64,000 nt of DNA, taken from assembly GCA_015680685.1 (NCBI GenBank), contig MNCI01005009.1, positions 351,639 to 415,638 on the forward strand, in the 5' to 3' direction. The notes beneath the pieces are model-generated. The model saw nothing but the letters and a program-made list of their open reading frames with translations. It was not told where the DNA came from and did no database searches. The position numbers were made by a program, and so were the translations under genes. Origin of the DNA: Gnetum montanum. Taxonomy: Eukaryota; Streptophyta; Gnetopsida; Gnetales; Gnetaceae. The first letter of the stretch is position 1; every line of letters starts with the position of its first letter. This document shows positions 36,431 to 47,685 of the stretch, piece after piece.

Positions 36431-37974
36431 ATGGCTTGGTTGGGTGACAATATCTGTCAAGTTGACGCATTGCCCTGGGGCTGGACACGGTACGCAGCGG
36501 CAGCGGCAGTTGCTCTGCTAATCTACATATGCGCGGACGCCCTCAACCGGCGGCGCAGTCGGTTGCCTCCGGGGCCGCGGGGGTGGCCCATAGTGGGGAG
36601 CCTTCTGGAATTGGGCCCAAATCCGCACCATACATTCACGCGCACGGCAGCCAAGTACGGGCCGCTCATGAGCCTGCGCCTGGGGACGCAGCTCACAGTG
36701 GTAGCATCCTCCCCTGCCATGGCGGAGCAAATTCTCAAGAAACACGACCACGTCTTCGCCGGCCGGACCGTAACACACGCAGCAGAAGCCAACAAGTACG
36801 TTCACGCCGAGGTGAGTGTCCTGCAGCTGGGCCAGCGCTGGCGTACCATCCGCAAAGTCGCCAACACGCAACTCTTCACGGCCAAATGGCTGGACACCCT
36901 GCAGCCGCTCCGCGCCGAGCAGCTCGACCGCACCGTCCGCCATGTCGCCACCGCTTCCGCAGCCGGTTCCGAGATCGAAATCCGCCGAGCCGCGTTCGGG
37001 TGCACCGTCAACCTCATGGCCACCACGCTGTTCGGTGCCGAGATGTTCGACCGCAGCAGCGAAGAGCTCCGCGAGTTCCAGGCCGCCGTCATGGAAGTCA
37101 TGCAGACGCTGGGCCAGCCGAACGTGTCGGACTTCTTCCCGGCCCTGCGGCCGCTGGACCTGCAGGGCGTCCGCCACCGAGCGGACACGGCGTTCGGGAA
37201 ATTGGAGTCCCAGCTGGAGCCGCTGCTCCGGAAGCGCGTCGCGGAGCCACACGAGCATGCGGCGGAGCGCCGGGATCTCCTTGCTGCGCTGCTGGACTCG
37301 CGCGGCCCCGAGTTCGGGATCGACGACGTTGCCGGCTTCATCTCGGCCATGTTCGTCGCAGGCACGAATACGGTGACGTTGACCACGGAATGGGCCATGG
37401 CGGAGCTTTTGCGCAACCCGGACGCCATGGCCAAGTGCCACGCCGAGATGGACCGCGTCGTGGGCCGGGAGCGCCGAATCGTGGAGGCGGACGCCGAGCG
37501 GCTGCCGTTTCTGAACGCGGTGATCAAGGAAACGTTCCGGCTGCACCCACCGGGGCCCCTGCTATCCCTCACCGGGCCAGCCAGGACGCCGAGGTCGCTG
37601 GGTACTTTGTCCCCAAGAACGCCCGCATTCTCGTGAACGTGTGGGCAATCGGCCGCGATCCGAGTATCTGGGATGACTCTGAGAAGTTTGATCCGGAGCG
37701 GTTTCTGAGAAAGCCGGAACTGGACTACCGTGGGCAACAGTACGAGTTGCTTCCGTTTGGCTCCGGCCGGCGGATCTGCGTCGGGTTACCGCTGGGAAGG
37801 CGCATGGTGTTTTTGCTTGTGGCTTCGCTGGTGCAGGCGTTTGAGTGGTCGTTGCCTGGCACCATGTCTCCCTCGGATTTAGATATGAAGGAACGCTTCG
37901 GACTTGCCGTGGGCAAGCACGTGCCCCTGCACATTCTGGCTTTGCCCCGCCTGCCCTCCCATCTCATTAACTGA
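36431..37974 (+). CDS. Cytochrome P450, CYP76-like (CYP71 clan), with one frameshift
   Basis: A heme-thiolate monooxygenase anchored in the ER membrane by its N-terminus (hydrophobic residues about 14-36). The proline hinge LPPGPRGWPIVG is at residues 45-56. Motifs: CYP76-like KYGPLMSLRLG and WRTIRKVANTQLF, I-helix AGTNT (310-314, with Asn where AGTDT is usual), K-helix ETFR (367-370), PERF block FDPERF, and heme loop FGSGRRICVG (Cys codon 37,777-37,779). The reading frame changes by one missing base near 37,563, just after HPPGPLL. Upstream is frame 2, downstream is frame 1 to TGA at 37,972-37,974. Without that change the gene would be about 514 codons, normal for the family, and no intron is seen. 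ATG 36,431 is preferred over 36,338 because of the start context and family N-terminus. Substrate cannot be told; known CYP76 members mostly oxidise terpenoids and small aromatics. The frameshift may be a real lesion or a sequencing error. Confidence 0.88.
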
Positions 37975-38059
37975 ACGTATTGTTTGCTGCTGCCGCTCTA
38001 GTACGTATAGTTTGCTGTTGTAGACTATGCTCCCGCCATCCAAGTTGCCACAACCCTCG

Positions 38060-38065
38060 AATAAA
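38060..38065 (+). terminator. Polyadenylation signal of the P450 gene
   Basis: AATAAA lies 86 bp after the P450 stop codon, at the usual plant distance, where the sequence turns AT-rich. Confidence 0.5.
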
Positions 38066-38079
38066 TAGAGGAGCATTCC

Positions 38080-38690
38080 TAGTTACTACCACCCTTGAAT
38101 AACTAGTTCAATGTTTTTAGGCACGAATAACGTTTTCCTAGTTGGCACAAAATTTCTCATGAACAATGAATATGTTGACTATGAACAATGAATATGTTGA
38201 CTATGCAATACAAAGAACATTGAAAGTGAATATTACATTTTCCTACAATATCCTACCTTAAAAGTACATTAGACATAGATGATTTTGTACCTCTACATTT
38301 TGTTAAAGGTTAAATCTAGGTGATTTAAGAATGCTAAAAACATTAACCATATCAAAAAAGATGTTGGTTGCCAAGATTTAATCATCTTAATCACTCTATT
38401 CAATGATTTGATATTTTCAAAGTCTTTTAGTTGAGTCATCCTTGCATTAATTTTTAAGACAAGTAGAGTTTTTTCCGAGGTTTTAAATCATTTCCTTTTA
38501 GTATAGATACACTCGTCTACATTGCCAACATTGAAAGACTAGTTCAATGACTAGTGAAATCCATTATTGACAAAGCATTAACTAGTGCTTGACATGGATG
38601 CCTAATGGCTCTATTGTAGATTGCTATGCTGAATGTAATAGAATGTTGAATATGTCTATGTGGTGCTTCAACCAATGCTTTGTTCAAAAA
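38080..38690. other. Intergenic AT-rich stretch
   Basis: The only structure noted is a tandem duplication of about 22 bp (AACAATGAATATGTTGACTATG) at 38,161-38,204. No gene seen. Confidence 0.5.
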
Positions 38691-39352
38691 CACTAATAAA
38701 AAGATTAAGAAAGAAAGGAAAGACTCAATGAGTTTGACGGGTGCTAAAACTAGTTTTTACCCTTGCAACAAATCCTAAAAAACCTCCCCTCTAGGGTATG
38801 AAAAGGATCAAGTCTTACCCTCTTTAGGTGTTCAATTCCAACAAGAGGCTTACTATAAATCAAAATAAACTTAGAAGCACTCTAAATCACAAATAACAAA
38901 AAATCATGAATCTTCTATAAGAAATTGAGGAATAGTACAAGGAGCATCCTTCTATGCACATAAAGAAGAAAAGAGAGAATTAATATCCATATGGTACTTC
39001 CTTCTATTACCATACACTTGAAATAAAAAGTTCATATAATAATTTAACTTTATCTCAAAATTTAATCTCTACACTGTAGAATGTCTCTTCTAAATCACAT
39101 CACATTTATGCTTCCAAATGCAAAAAATGACATCAAACCCAAGCATATTTCAAAAAATATTAAAAATACAATCATTTATTATCTCTACATAAATGACAAA
39201 AGTAGATGAATTCTAGAATTTTTGAAATCTAAGAATTAAAAAACACTATTGCCAAGCTTGTTGAGTAAAAGAACAGTAAATAATAAATAAAAACATGTTC
39301 AATAGACTCTTTATGAGCGTAAACAAGTTGCAATCAATGGCTATTAGAAAGG
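38690..39352 (-). pseudogene. LINE 3' fragment with RT zinc-binding region
   Basis: Minus-strand frames near 39,320-39,230 give AHKESIEHVFIY and, one frame over, YCSFTQQAW. Together they resemble the C...C...E..EHLF..C zinc-binding (zf-RVT) tail of plant LINEs. IWKHKC-like sequence follows near 39,115. Frames are broken. Element D inserted at 39,352/39,358, and the matching upstream part may continue at 44,139. Confidence 0.45.
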
Positions 39353-39357
39353 CCTTT

Positions 39358-40211
39358 TGATGAGTCATGTTGTGACATGCTTCGATATCGAATACTTGAT
39401 ATTGAAGCTACGACATTGGATACCTAATGTCAGAGCCTAGGACATGTTGTCAGATATCCGATATCATAGGGTATATGCTGGCCTATAAATATAGCACTTG
39501 GGCTCACAATTTTTAGATAATTTTTTCATAGTTTTTGCATAGAATAGCAAAGCTCTTGCCGTTTTTTTCTCTAGAGTTAGAATATTTTTTGAGTGCCTAT
39601 AGTAAGAGTTTGAGTGTGTATGAATCTTTATTCAAGCACTGATGTACTTGAGCATAGCAGTGTGACAAGAATAAAAATGAACTCTTTTGATAATCTTTGT
39701 AGCACTGAGAATAGATTAATGTTTCCTTTAATGCACTTTACTTTAATGCATTTAAATTAAGCAATTAATTTCCAGTTGTTAATGAACATAAGCATGATCA
39801 CTTCAAGCATAAATATAGTGTTTGGTAACCTAGCAACGTTTAACGTTTGGTAGCCTAGCAGCACTATATATGTTCAGGATGTGTCTAGGAAAGTGGGATA
39901 GGTACTTATGTTAGGCTAGCTAGGCAATGAATGAATTAGATCTTAAATTGTTCTACCTTTCATTCTTGTTGTAGGTGATTAAACTTATAAAACATAAAAT
40001 GATAAAAATCATGTACCTCAATTACACTTAAACCATATCCTTGAGCTTCAAAAGTGTAGTTGGAAAGACAATGAATGTTCTCAACACACATTTCACTTCT
40101 TAGAAGAACTAGTACATTGGAGAACTATAGGTTCACGGAATTTGACCGGATCATGTGTAAATGCCTTAGTGATTTGTACGGTTGGGCATAGGGTTACCTC
40201 ACCGCTCATCA
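39358..40211 (+). repeat. 5' LTR of element D
   Basis: 854 bp. The U3 is rich in near-palindromes (GATATCGAATACTTGATATT, GATATCCGATATC). TATA-like CTATAAATATA is at 39,483-39,493. The U5 block ATAAAAATCATGTACCTCAA is shared with A, B and E. Confidence 0.9.
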
Positions 40212-40212
40212 T

Positions 40213-40230
40213 TAGCATTGTTGCTGAGGA
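40213..40230 (+). other. Primer-binding site (tRNA-Asp type) of element D
   Basis: TAGCATTGTTGCTGAGGA, one base after the LTR. Compared with TGGCGCCGTTGCCGGGGA it has six mismatches, every one a transition. Confidence 0.8.
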
Positions 40231-40371
40231 CCTTTTGGTTGTTTAGTGTGCTATCTAGGATTTCATGAAAATCATTTAAAATCATTGGAATGAACCTTAG
40301 AGTCATATCATATTTTACAATTACTACAACAAAAATTTAAAAGCATCTGCATTTTTATCATCTCATTAAAA

Positions 40372-42960
40372 ATGTCTTCTTCTCACAAGAGTGCTACTCT
40401 ACCCAAGTTTGATGGAGATCATTAGCTAGTGCCTTAGCAATATCGAGTGGTATATGCTCATCCTAATGAGTATGTACCCAATTTCACCTTCATCCTGCAT
40501 CAAGATGAACAGGTACAATGGCATGACATGGGGGGCAACATCGTGTTGCCACCAAATTGATCCATTCCTGCAATGCTTCAAAAAATGCTTATACAATAGG
40601 ATCTCCAAGAACTTCATGTTGAGTATGTTGTGCAAGATAGTGATGTCAGGGATTATCGTCCCACTAAGGCATAATGTTTTAAGGATTGCTAGTTGGAACA
40701 ACGTTATGAATTTGTGAAGGGAAAAGGATTTAATGATTCTCCATTCTTGCTATACTAGAAAGATGGTGGAGAGCCCTTCTATAGGGATTTTCCATTTAGT
40801 GAAATTCCTCTCTTTGACTTTAGTGAATTAGGTCAAAACTAGAACTTGTAGTCCACTATTCACAATCCTGGTTCTGGTAAGACTGGATCCAATAACAATG
40901 AAGGATCCAAAGAGGCAAGCCAAGGTAGGGTTGCAGACAAGAAACAAGATCATGATCATGGCCACGATCACTGAAGAGAAGGTAGCAAGCACTGTGATGG
41001 TGCTAGTCCTCCTTCCTTTTCACCTTTATCATCATCATCTTCTTCTTCTGGCTTTGATTGTAATTGCAAGAGATGAGACCATGATGGAGGTGACTAAAAT
41101 GATTGACAGGACCAAAATGATTGAAGGGATTATCAGGCAAGGCAAGATCAAGGGCACAAACATTCAAGAGAGGCACATTGTCATGAACAAAGGGGTAGTA
41201 AAGGGCATCATAAGCACCATGATCATGGTGTTGATGAGCCTTTTCTTGCTACTCAAAGTATGCTTTATATTGTAGAGGCAATACATATTTCAACAAGGAA
41301 CATGAAGGATAGTCAGATGAAATGGTTAGACATGAAAAATATTTCTTGGTTTGAAGGGGGATATAAATTTGATTCATAGAACCATCTCCAAGATTTTTAA
41401 GATGCATGTGCCTTGTAGAACATATAGAATGAGTGGCAAAAACCTAAGTTGTTCCCAAGGATACTCATCAAAGAAGTAGAGAACTAGTACCAGTCCTTAG
41501 AGCTGAAATCTATTAGACAATGGAGCACCATGATTGAATTGTTTAATGATAAATATCAAACATACTTCAGAGTGTCCAACTTGAGAAGGAAAATCCAAGA
41601 ATGGAAACAAGGAACACACAAACCCTTAGATGCCACCATTAGCTGATACTATTTCTTAATGCATAAATTTCTTGGCCATGGTTATTCTCAATTGGATCAA
41701 CTTCGCCACATTGTAGATGGGCTTTGATCAGAAATGAGGAGAATCCTTGGTATCTCTGCCCAAGGGCAATTGTCAAAATTAGATGCCTATCAAATCCAAA
41801 GATTGATTGAGTAGGTAGCTAAAGAGAAAAGTGAATTGAAAAAATGAGAAAGTGTAGAAGAATATAACCATGATCCATCCATTCAAAAGAGGAAGGTTTG
41901 ATTTTGTGATAGCAAGAAAGAATCAGTACTTGATGAGGTGTTGAATAGGAAAGCCTTGCAGCTTCAAAAATTTTAATCCAAAATTATGACCAAGGTTGAT
42001 TAGTTATGGGACTCCATGGATAGAAAATTTCAAGCTATCCTAAAAATTGTTGAAGAGTCCAAAGAATGAGGTAGTGATCATGAGCATAGGAGGTTCAAGG
42101 AAGTTGAACATGCCAATCAAAAAGGTAAGGGCAAGATTGCTACAATAGAAGTAGTTACAGAAAGCAAATCAAATGATGATGGTAGGTGTGAAATCTGCCA
42201 GTATGAACATCTTCAGGGATGTTGCCTCATAGTGTCACATTTATAGGAGTCTGGCATGTATGCTTTGAATCCATGACTAATACAAAGGCAAACATCTAGA
42301 AGATTACCTTATCCTCAAGGTAATTTTAGGTAGTTCCACTAGCAATAGCAATATTATCCAATCAGAACTCCACCACAACCATATGAGCAATATCAATAGT
42401 GGTAGCAACCACAATCATGGGCACTAGCACCACCAAGGAAACAATACCCTTACAGACAACCTGATCCATATGGATACTATGTTCAAAAAAATCTATCTCC
42501 ATGTGACTCCTTAAGTCAAGTTTCTACCTTCTAATCTCACTACCACCCTTCTGATTATTATCAAACTCATTCTCCACATGAAAGAAGGGATGCCACCTTT
42601 TATTCTTATCCCCCTCCTATCCCTGCACATGTTCCTCCTCTAGTCATATAGCTACCACATGCTCCACCTATGCAAGGTGAATTGCTAACTCAACTACAGT
42701 AACGTAACACTACAAGGGCCATTAATCTACAACTAGTTCAGCAATTGAGTGGGTCAAATAATCAATTAAGGAAAAGATCTTTCTTTCAACCTCCCAGTGC
42801 ACCTAAGCCCTCAAATAAACCTGTAGTTGATAACCCTATCCCTCCATCTTCCTTTGTATCAAATTTCTTTGAGTCCCCTTCAAAACAAACATCACCTAGG
42901 ATCCATACTATGATGCTTACTCACACTATATTTGATTGGATCTATGCTAGAAACCTTCCT
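40372..42960 (+). pseudogene. Gag of element D
   Basis: The start ATG at 40,372 gives MSSSHKSATLPKFDGDH, then an N-terminal domain with YVPNFTFILHQDEQVQWHDM. A linker follows rich in His, Ser, Asp and Lys (40,950-41,230). The Retrotrans_gag block is at about 41,345-41,880, with SWFEGGYKFD, LELKSIRQWSTMIELFNDKY and LGHGYSQLDQLRH. A knuckle CEICQYEHLQGCC (42,190-42,230) and a Pro/Gln/Tyr-rich tail end it. At least ten in-frame stops occur, mostly TAG. The open frame 42,745-43,002 is the tail leading into protease. Confidence 0.75.
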
Positions 42961-43341
42961 AAGAAATTAGCTAATCTTGGAAATCCTCTCATTTATTTGT
43001 AGATTACTAAGAATGAACCATGAAAAGCTCTTCTTCACTCAGGTTCTAATGTTAATTTAATTTCTCACAAGATGTACACTACATAGAACCTACCTCCTCT
43101 CAAGAAGAGAAATATTAGATTAGAATTGGCAAACCAATCCATCACTGTTCCATTGGAACTAGTGGAAGACATTGTGACCACTATTTGTGGGTGATCTTAT
43201 CCTATTGATTTCCTAGTGACCAAGGTGGAGAACTACAAAGGGGATTTTTCAATCATCATGGAAAGGGCATGGCTTAGCATTGTTAATGCAAGAATGAGCA
43301 TCAAAGATCTTTCCCTAGAAATATCTAAAGAAAATGCAAGT
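42960..43341 (+). pseudogene. Protease of element D, cut by the deletion
   Basis: The frame gives KALLHSGSNVNLISHKMYT, where A has LLDLGSSVNMI; the catalytic Asp is His. It continues with LPPLKKRNIRLELAN and VPLELVEDIVTTICG, and ends after DLSLEISKENA where the deletion joins LTR sequence. Confidence 0.75.
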
Positions 43342-44133
43342 GGGATACTCGATGTCAGAGCCTAGGATGTGAGTTAGATATCCAATATCGTAGGGTATAC
43401 TTTGACCTATAAATATAATGCTTGGGATCATGATTTTCATATAGTTTTTTCATAGTTTTTGCATAGAGTGAAGCTCTTATAGTTTATTTTCTCTAGAGTT
43501 AAAATATTTTCTAAGTGCCTGTAGTAAGAGTCTGAGTGTGTATGGATCTTTGTTCAAGCATTGATGTACCTAAGCATAATAGTGTGATGGGAATAAAAAA
43601 GAATCCTTTTAATAATAATTGCAGCATTGAGAATAGATTAATGTTTTCTTTAATGCACTTTACTTTAATGCATTTAAATTAAGCAATTAATTTCCAGTTG
43701 TTAATGAACACAAGCATGACCACTTCGAGCATACATATAATGTTTGGTAACCCATCAACGTTTAATGTTTGGTAGCCTAGTAGCACTATATGTGTTTAGG
43801 ATGTATCCAGGAAAGTGGGATAGGTACTTGTATTAGGCTAGATAGGCAATGAATGAATTAGATCTTAAATTACTCTACCTTTCATTCTCGTTGTAGGTGA
43901 TTAAACTTATAAAACATAAAATGATAAAAATCATGTATCTCAATCACACTTAAACCATATCCTTGAGCTTCCCAAGTGTAGTTAGGAAGAAAATAAACAT
44001 TCTTAATTCCCATTTCAATTCCTAGAAGAACTAGTACACTAGAGAACTATAGGTCCATGGAATTTAGCTAGATCATGTGTGAATGCCTTAGTGATTCATA
44101 TGGTTAGGCGTAGGGGTACCTCACCACTCATCA
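43342..44133 (+). repeat. 3' LTR of element D, 5'-truncated
   Basis: It aligns with 39,410-40,211 from GGATAC.C.ATGTCAGAGCC to the end CTCATCA; the first ~52 bp of U3 are absent. Identity to the 5' LTR looks close to 88-90 %. Confidence 0.88.
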
Positions 44134-44138
44134 CCTTT

Positions 44139-44835
44139 GTATAATAAAGACTAAGAAAAAACCTATACTTTTGGTTAAACCCTAAATTTTCATAAGTTCT
44201 TAAACCTTTGTATCTAATCATTTTTAATATCTTGAGTATTCCATCTAGGATTAAGGATGTTGATGTACTTGTACTTTTTCATGGAGGAGATAGGTTAAAT
44301 TTTAAGCCATATTAGAAATTCCTTTAATATTAAATAAAGAAGCTAAGAAACTACTTCAAGTAATTATGTATATGTAGTTAAAGGTCCAAAAAACATATAA
44401 ACTACATGTTCAAGCTAAACTGTCACCTAGAATTATTGTTAAAGATAGATTCTCAGACGTTAAGCTCAAGTTCTTTAATAAGCTTAAAATGGGTAAAGGC
44501 AAAATCACTAGAAAATGAAAAATCATATTTTCAAAACGAAGTTAATAGAGTTACAAGTTGAAAAACAAGAGTTTGAATCTAGCTTGAGACATTTCTATTG
44601 AATTACAATATTTATCACCAAAGAGCAAAGTTAAGATTTATTCTTTGAGTATAGTTTTTATCATAAGAGTTCAACAAGGTGAATCAAGGTTATTAAGCTT
44701 GTAGTTTCAAAAAAGAGTGTCTATTATCATATGGATTAGAGCCTACGAACTTGATAAAAGTGTGATAGTTTTTTTTTGTTTTGAATCTATAGCATTTTAT
44801 TCTTCATGGTAGCTTAATTACTCAAGTAAATGAAT
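44139..44835. other. AT-rich stretch, possibly the other half of the LINE
   Basis: If element D is removed, this joins the LINE tail at 39,352. No clear domain is visible, so I leave it open. Confidence 0.3.
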
Positions 44836-46590
44836 AGAAACAAAAATTTGGTTCCATGAACCTTTTACGCATTAAAAAATTGTAACCACATGAGACATGG
44901 ATCCATAGCAATAAGAATGAAACTACCTAAAAGTTAGAATCAAGCTTTAGGACAAATTAGTTTCTATGGCTTAATGAACAAATGATGTCAGAAGCATGTC
45001 TAGAGCTTCTTTTTGTAGAACCAAAATTTGGCTCCAAATAAAGGCTTAGTTACTAAAGAAAAAGCATTGTTAAAATCCATCATTAGAACTAATTTATGGT
45101 TCTACAATGCTCCCCACTACATAGGCTCAAGAGTCAATCTTATACCTTTTGGACACAAAGATCTAGGATCAAGCCATAACATAGTTTATGATTAAAATTT
45201 ATTCTAACCTAAAAGATAGGATTAAATGAGCTCAAAAATTTTAAATAATCAAGATTATAAGCTTTGTGTAAAGGAGCTTAAGAAAATTAATACAAACTAA
45301 ATAAAATTTTAATTCATCTAGGCATAGTCAAGAACAACAAAGTTTAAAAGAAGAAAGCTCTTAACTAGGCTGTTTAGAACCAATTCATGGAACCAAAATT
45401 TGGGTATACAAGTTTGGTTCTACAAAGAAGCTCAGTTGCCACATAAGCTATGGACAACTATAATAATATAGTAAAGCTTGTAGAACCAAGAATTTGTCGT
45501 AAGGAAGGTCATGAATTTGATTCTATGAGGAAGCTTCAATTATGTCCCAACACATCAGCTGTTGAGCTCATAGTTGGTTCTACAAGTGAGCCACAAATTG
45601 GTTTTATGAAAACATTAAAATTTTAAAAAAGTTGCATTTCAAAGCTTATAGAATAAAAAAATGGTTCTACAAATGAGTGTAATAATAATTTAAGATAGCT
45701 TAGTGGGGCCTAGAATTTTAAAAAGAAAAAGAAGAAGAGAGAGAATTTGAGCTCATCGAATCAAATATGATTCTAAAGCAAAGTTTAAATTTGGTTCTAC
45801 AAGCTATAATAATTTCAAAATAGTTAAATAGGTCATAGAACTAAAATGTGGTTCTAAAAGAAGGCTTTAACTTTGTTCTATGAAAAAGCCTAGGGCCTAC
45901 AATCACTTTGTTTCAAAAAAATATTGAACAAATAGGATAAGGTACATCACATCAACAATTATTTAGCCATAGATGAAAAAAGCTCATAGAACAAAAAATC
46001 AATTCTACAAGCCAAAGTTGAGAAGGTAAATTTAATTTTACAAGAAATATAGCATCCATCCTAAGAGAAGTTGAAGTGTCATTTATGCTTACCATATTAT
46101 CAAACACTTTAGAATAAACATAGAGCTCACAATAATTTTATAATTTAGTTTTATTAGAAAATTAGGATACATAAGGAATTAAGAACAAGTAATGTGCCAC
46201 ATAATAATTAATTGCTATACATAAAGGAATGCTACTAGATCCCAAACAATTTGGTGGGACCGAGGAGACTCACATTTTTCTTTGAGGGGAGTTAAAAAGC
46301 TTTTAGAACTAAAAGGTGGTTCTGAAGAGAAGCTCAAAATTAGTTCTACTTACAAAATCATGTAGTTCCACATCAACATAAAACCCATTAGGGTAATAAA
46401 ACAAAATGTAGAGTCAAAATTAGACATCAAGAGGAAAGGTAAGTTAAAAGGATCCCAATCCACAAAAGGCCACTAGAACAGAAATTGCTTATAGGGCTAT
46501 ACTTAGGATAATAATGCCATATTAGTAAAGCCTTAGAGAACCTAAAATTTTTTCTAGAAAGAGATTGAAGTTTGATTCTACAAGAAATCA
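44835..46590. repeat. Field of a dispersed palindromic motif (GAACCAAAATTTGGTTCTA-like)
   Basis: Roughly a dozen imperfect copies of a motif with AGAACCAAA on one side and TTTGGTTCTACAAG on the other occur here. Examples lie near 44,843, 45,017, 45,395-45,425, 45,480, 45,568, 45,660, 45,790, 45,840, 46,306 and 46,590. Spacing is irregular, about 50-200 bp. The consensus is self-complementary. No ORF explains it, as the phase varies between copies. Confidence 0.55.
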
Positions 46591-47685
46591 AGTGGGCTTG
46601 TGAAAGCTCAAGAAAAGAATTATTAAACTAGATTCCAATTAAAAGAATGTGTGTTTCAAAACGCTTAACATTGGTTTATAATAATATCCTAATAGCATAA
46701 ATTTAGGAAAAACTCAGTTACTCACATCTACAATTCGAATCCCATATCATTTGAGCTATATCATTATGTCACATTGATTTTTAAAAGTCTATAGATTCAA
46801 TAATTACTTAAATAATTTGAATTCAAATAATTAGAAAGAGTAGCTCAAAAAATTTAAGAGATTATAGGGCTCTTAAATATGTAGAAGATATTAATTTAAA
46901 CACCCTAGCTTGACACGAAGAAATTAAGTTTGTGGCTCTTTTCAAATGAGCAAAAGCTTATTAGATGAAAGTGTTGAACCTTCAAATCACTAATTTGAAA
47001 GCAAATTTATAGAGCATAGAGTGAAGCTACAAAGATTAGAGAAAATATTAAATCAAGTTTCAAGCTTTTAACATAAGTCCTAGCTCTCAAGGTTTTTAGA
47101 TTGTCTTACAAAGAAAGAGAGGAAGCATCCTAGAAGTTTTAAGATATCAACATTTTTGACTTTTCTAATTATTTATAGCCATAAAGCTTAATATCTTTTA
47201 GCTTTGATAATGGATTAATGTTGGGTGCTTTGAAGTAGAATAGGATGAAGAAAATATCTTTAAATTTGATGAAAATCATGACCTTATTAAAAAACTTAGT
47301 CTTGTAGATGACAAATCAATGGAGGAATGTAGTTAAATTTACAAGAAAAATGATTTTCACAAGCTAGGATTTCAACCAAGGGTAAATATAATTCAAGATG
47401 TAATCATTAGATGAATTTTTGAAACCACATATGAGAGAGATAAGGTCCATTTCAGAGGTAATGCTAAGTGATACATTGACATTAGTTCCAAAAAACCCTA
47501 TGCATTATATGTTATTGCAAAGCTAGACATCAATGAGAATGAGGTGTAGTAGATCAATGAAGAAGTATTAATTAGTAAATTTTGGCTACATCCCAAAAAT
47601 AAAAAAATTTTAAGATCATACCATAACAACTCATCAGAGCATGGGTATAAAAGAGCACTATTTTGAAGGCTAATAAGCTTAGGCT
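46080..47685 (+). repeat. Dispersed repeat R2, left part
   Basis: It aligns in order with 5,540-7,185 (R1). The copia-type element at 47,686 interrupts it, and the match continues at 53,278. Confidence 0.65.
47430..47600 (+). pseudogene. Unidentified decayed ORF, second copy (R2)
   Basis: The frame at 47,430 reads YERDKVHFRG, YIDISSKKPYALYVIAKLDI and INEEVLISKFWLHPK, with TGA and two TAG interruptions. It is the homolog of the frame at 6,929. Substitutions are mostly conservative. Family unknown. Confidence 0.4.

Larger units (their letters stand above)
39358..44133 (+). mobile_element. Internally deleted Ty3/gypsy element D
   Basis: It has the same family ends as element A (TGATGAGTCATG...CTCATCA), flanked by the perfect 5-bp duplication CCTTT (39,353-39,357 and 44,134-44,138). 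It holds the 5' LTR, tRNA-Asp primer site, gag and protease. Then the sequence jumps at about 43,342 into the 3' LTR, whose first 50 or so bases are missing. RT, RNase H, integrase and ORF3 are gone. The kept target duplication shows that the deletion followed insertion. Confidence 0.9.

Noticed and set aside
36518-37737. Long minus-strand and alternative-frame open frames across the P450
   Set aside because: They are side effects of the high GC content of the P450 coding strand. The products are Arg/Ser/Ala-rich with no domain, while the P450 frames have all family motifs.
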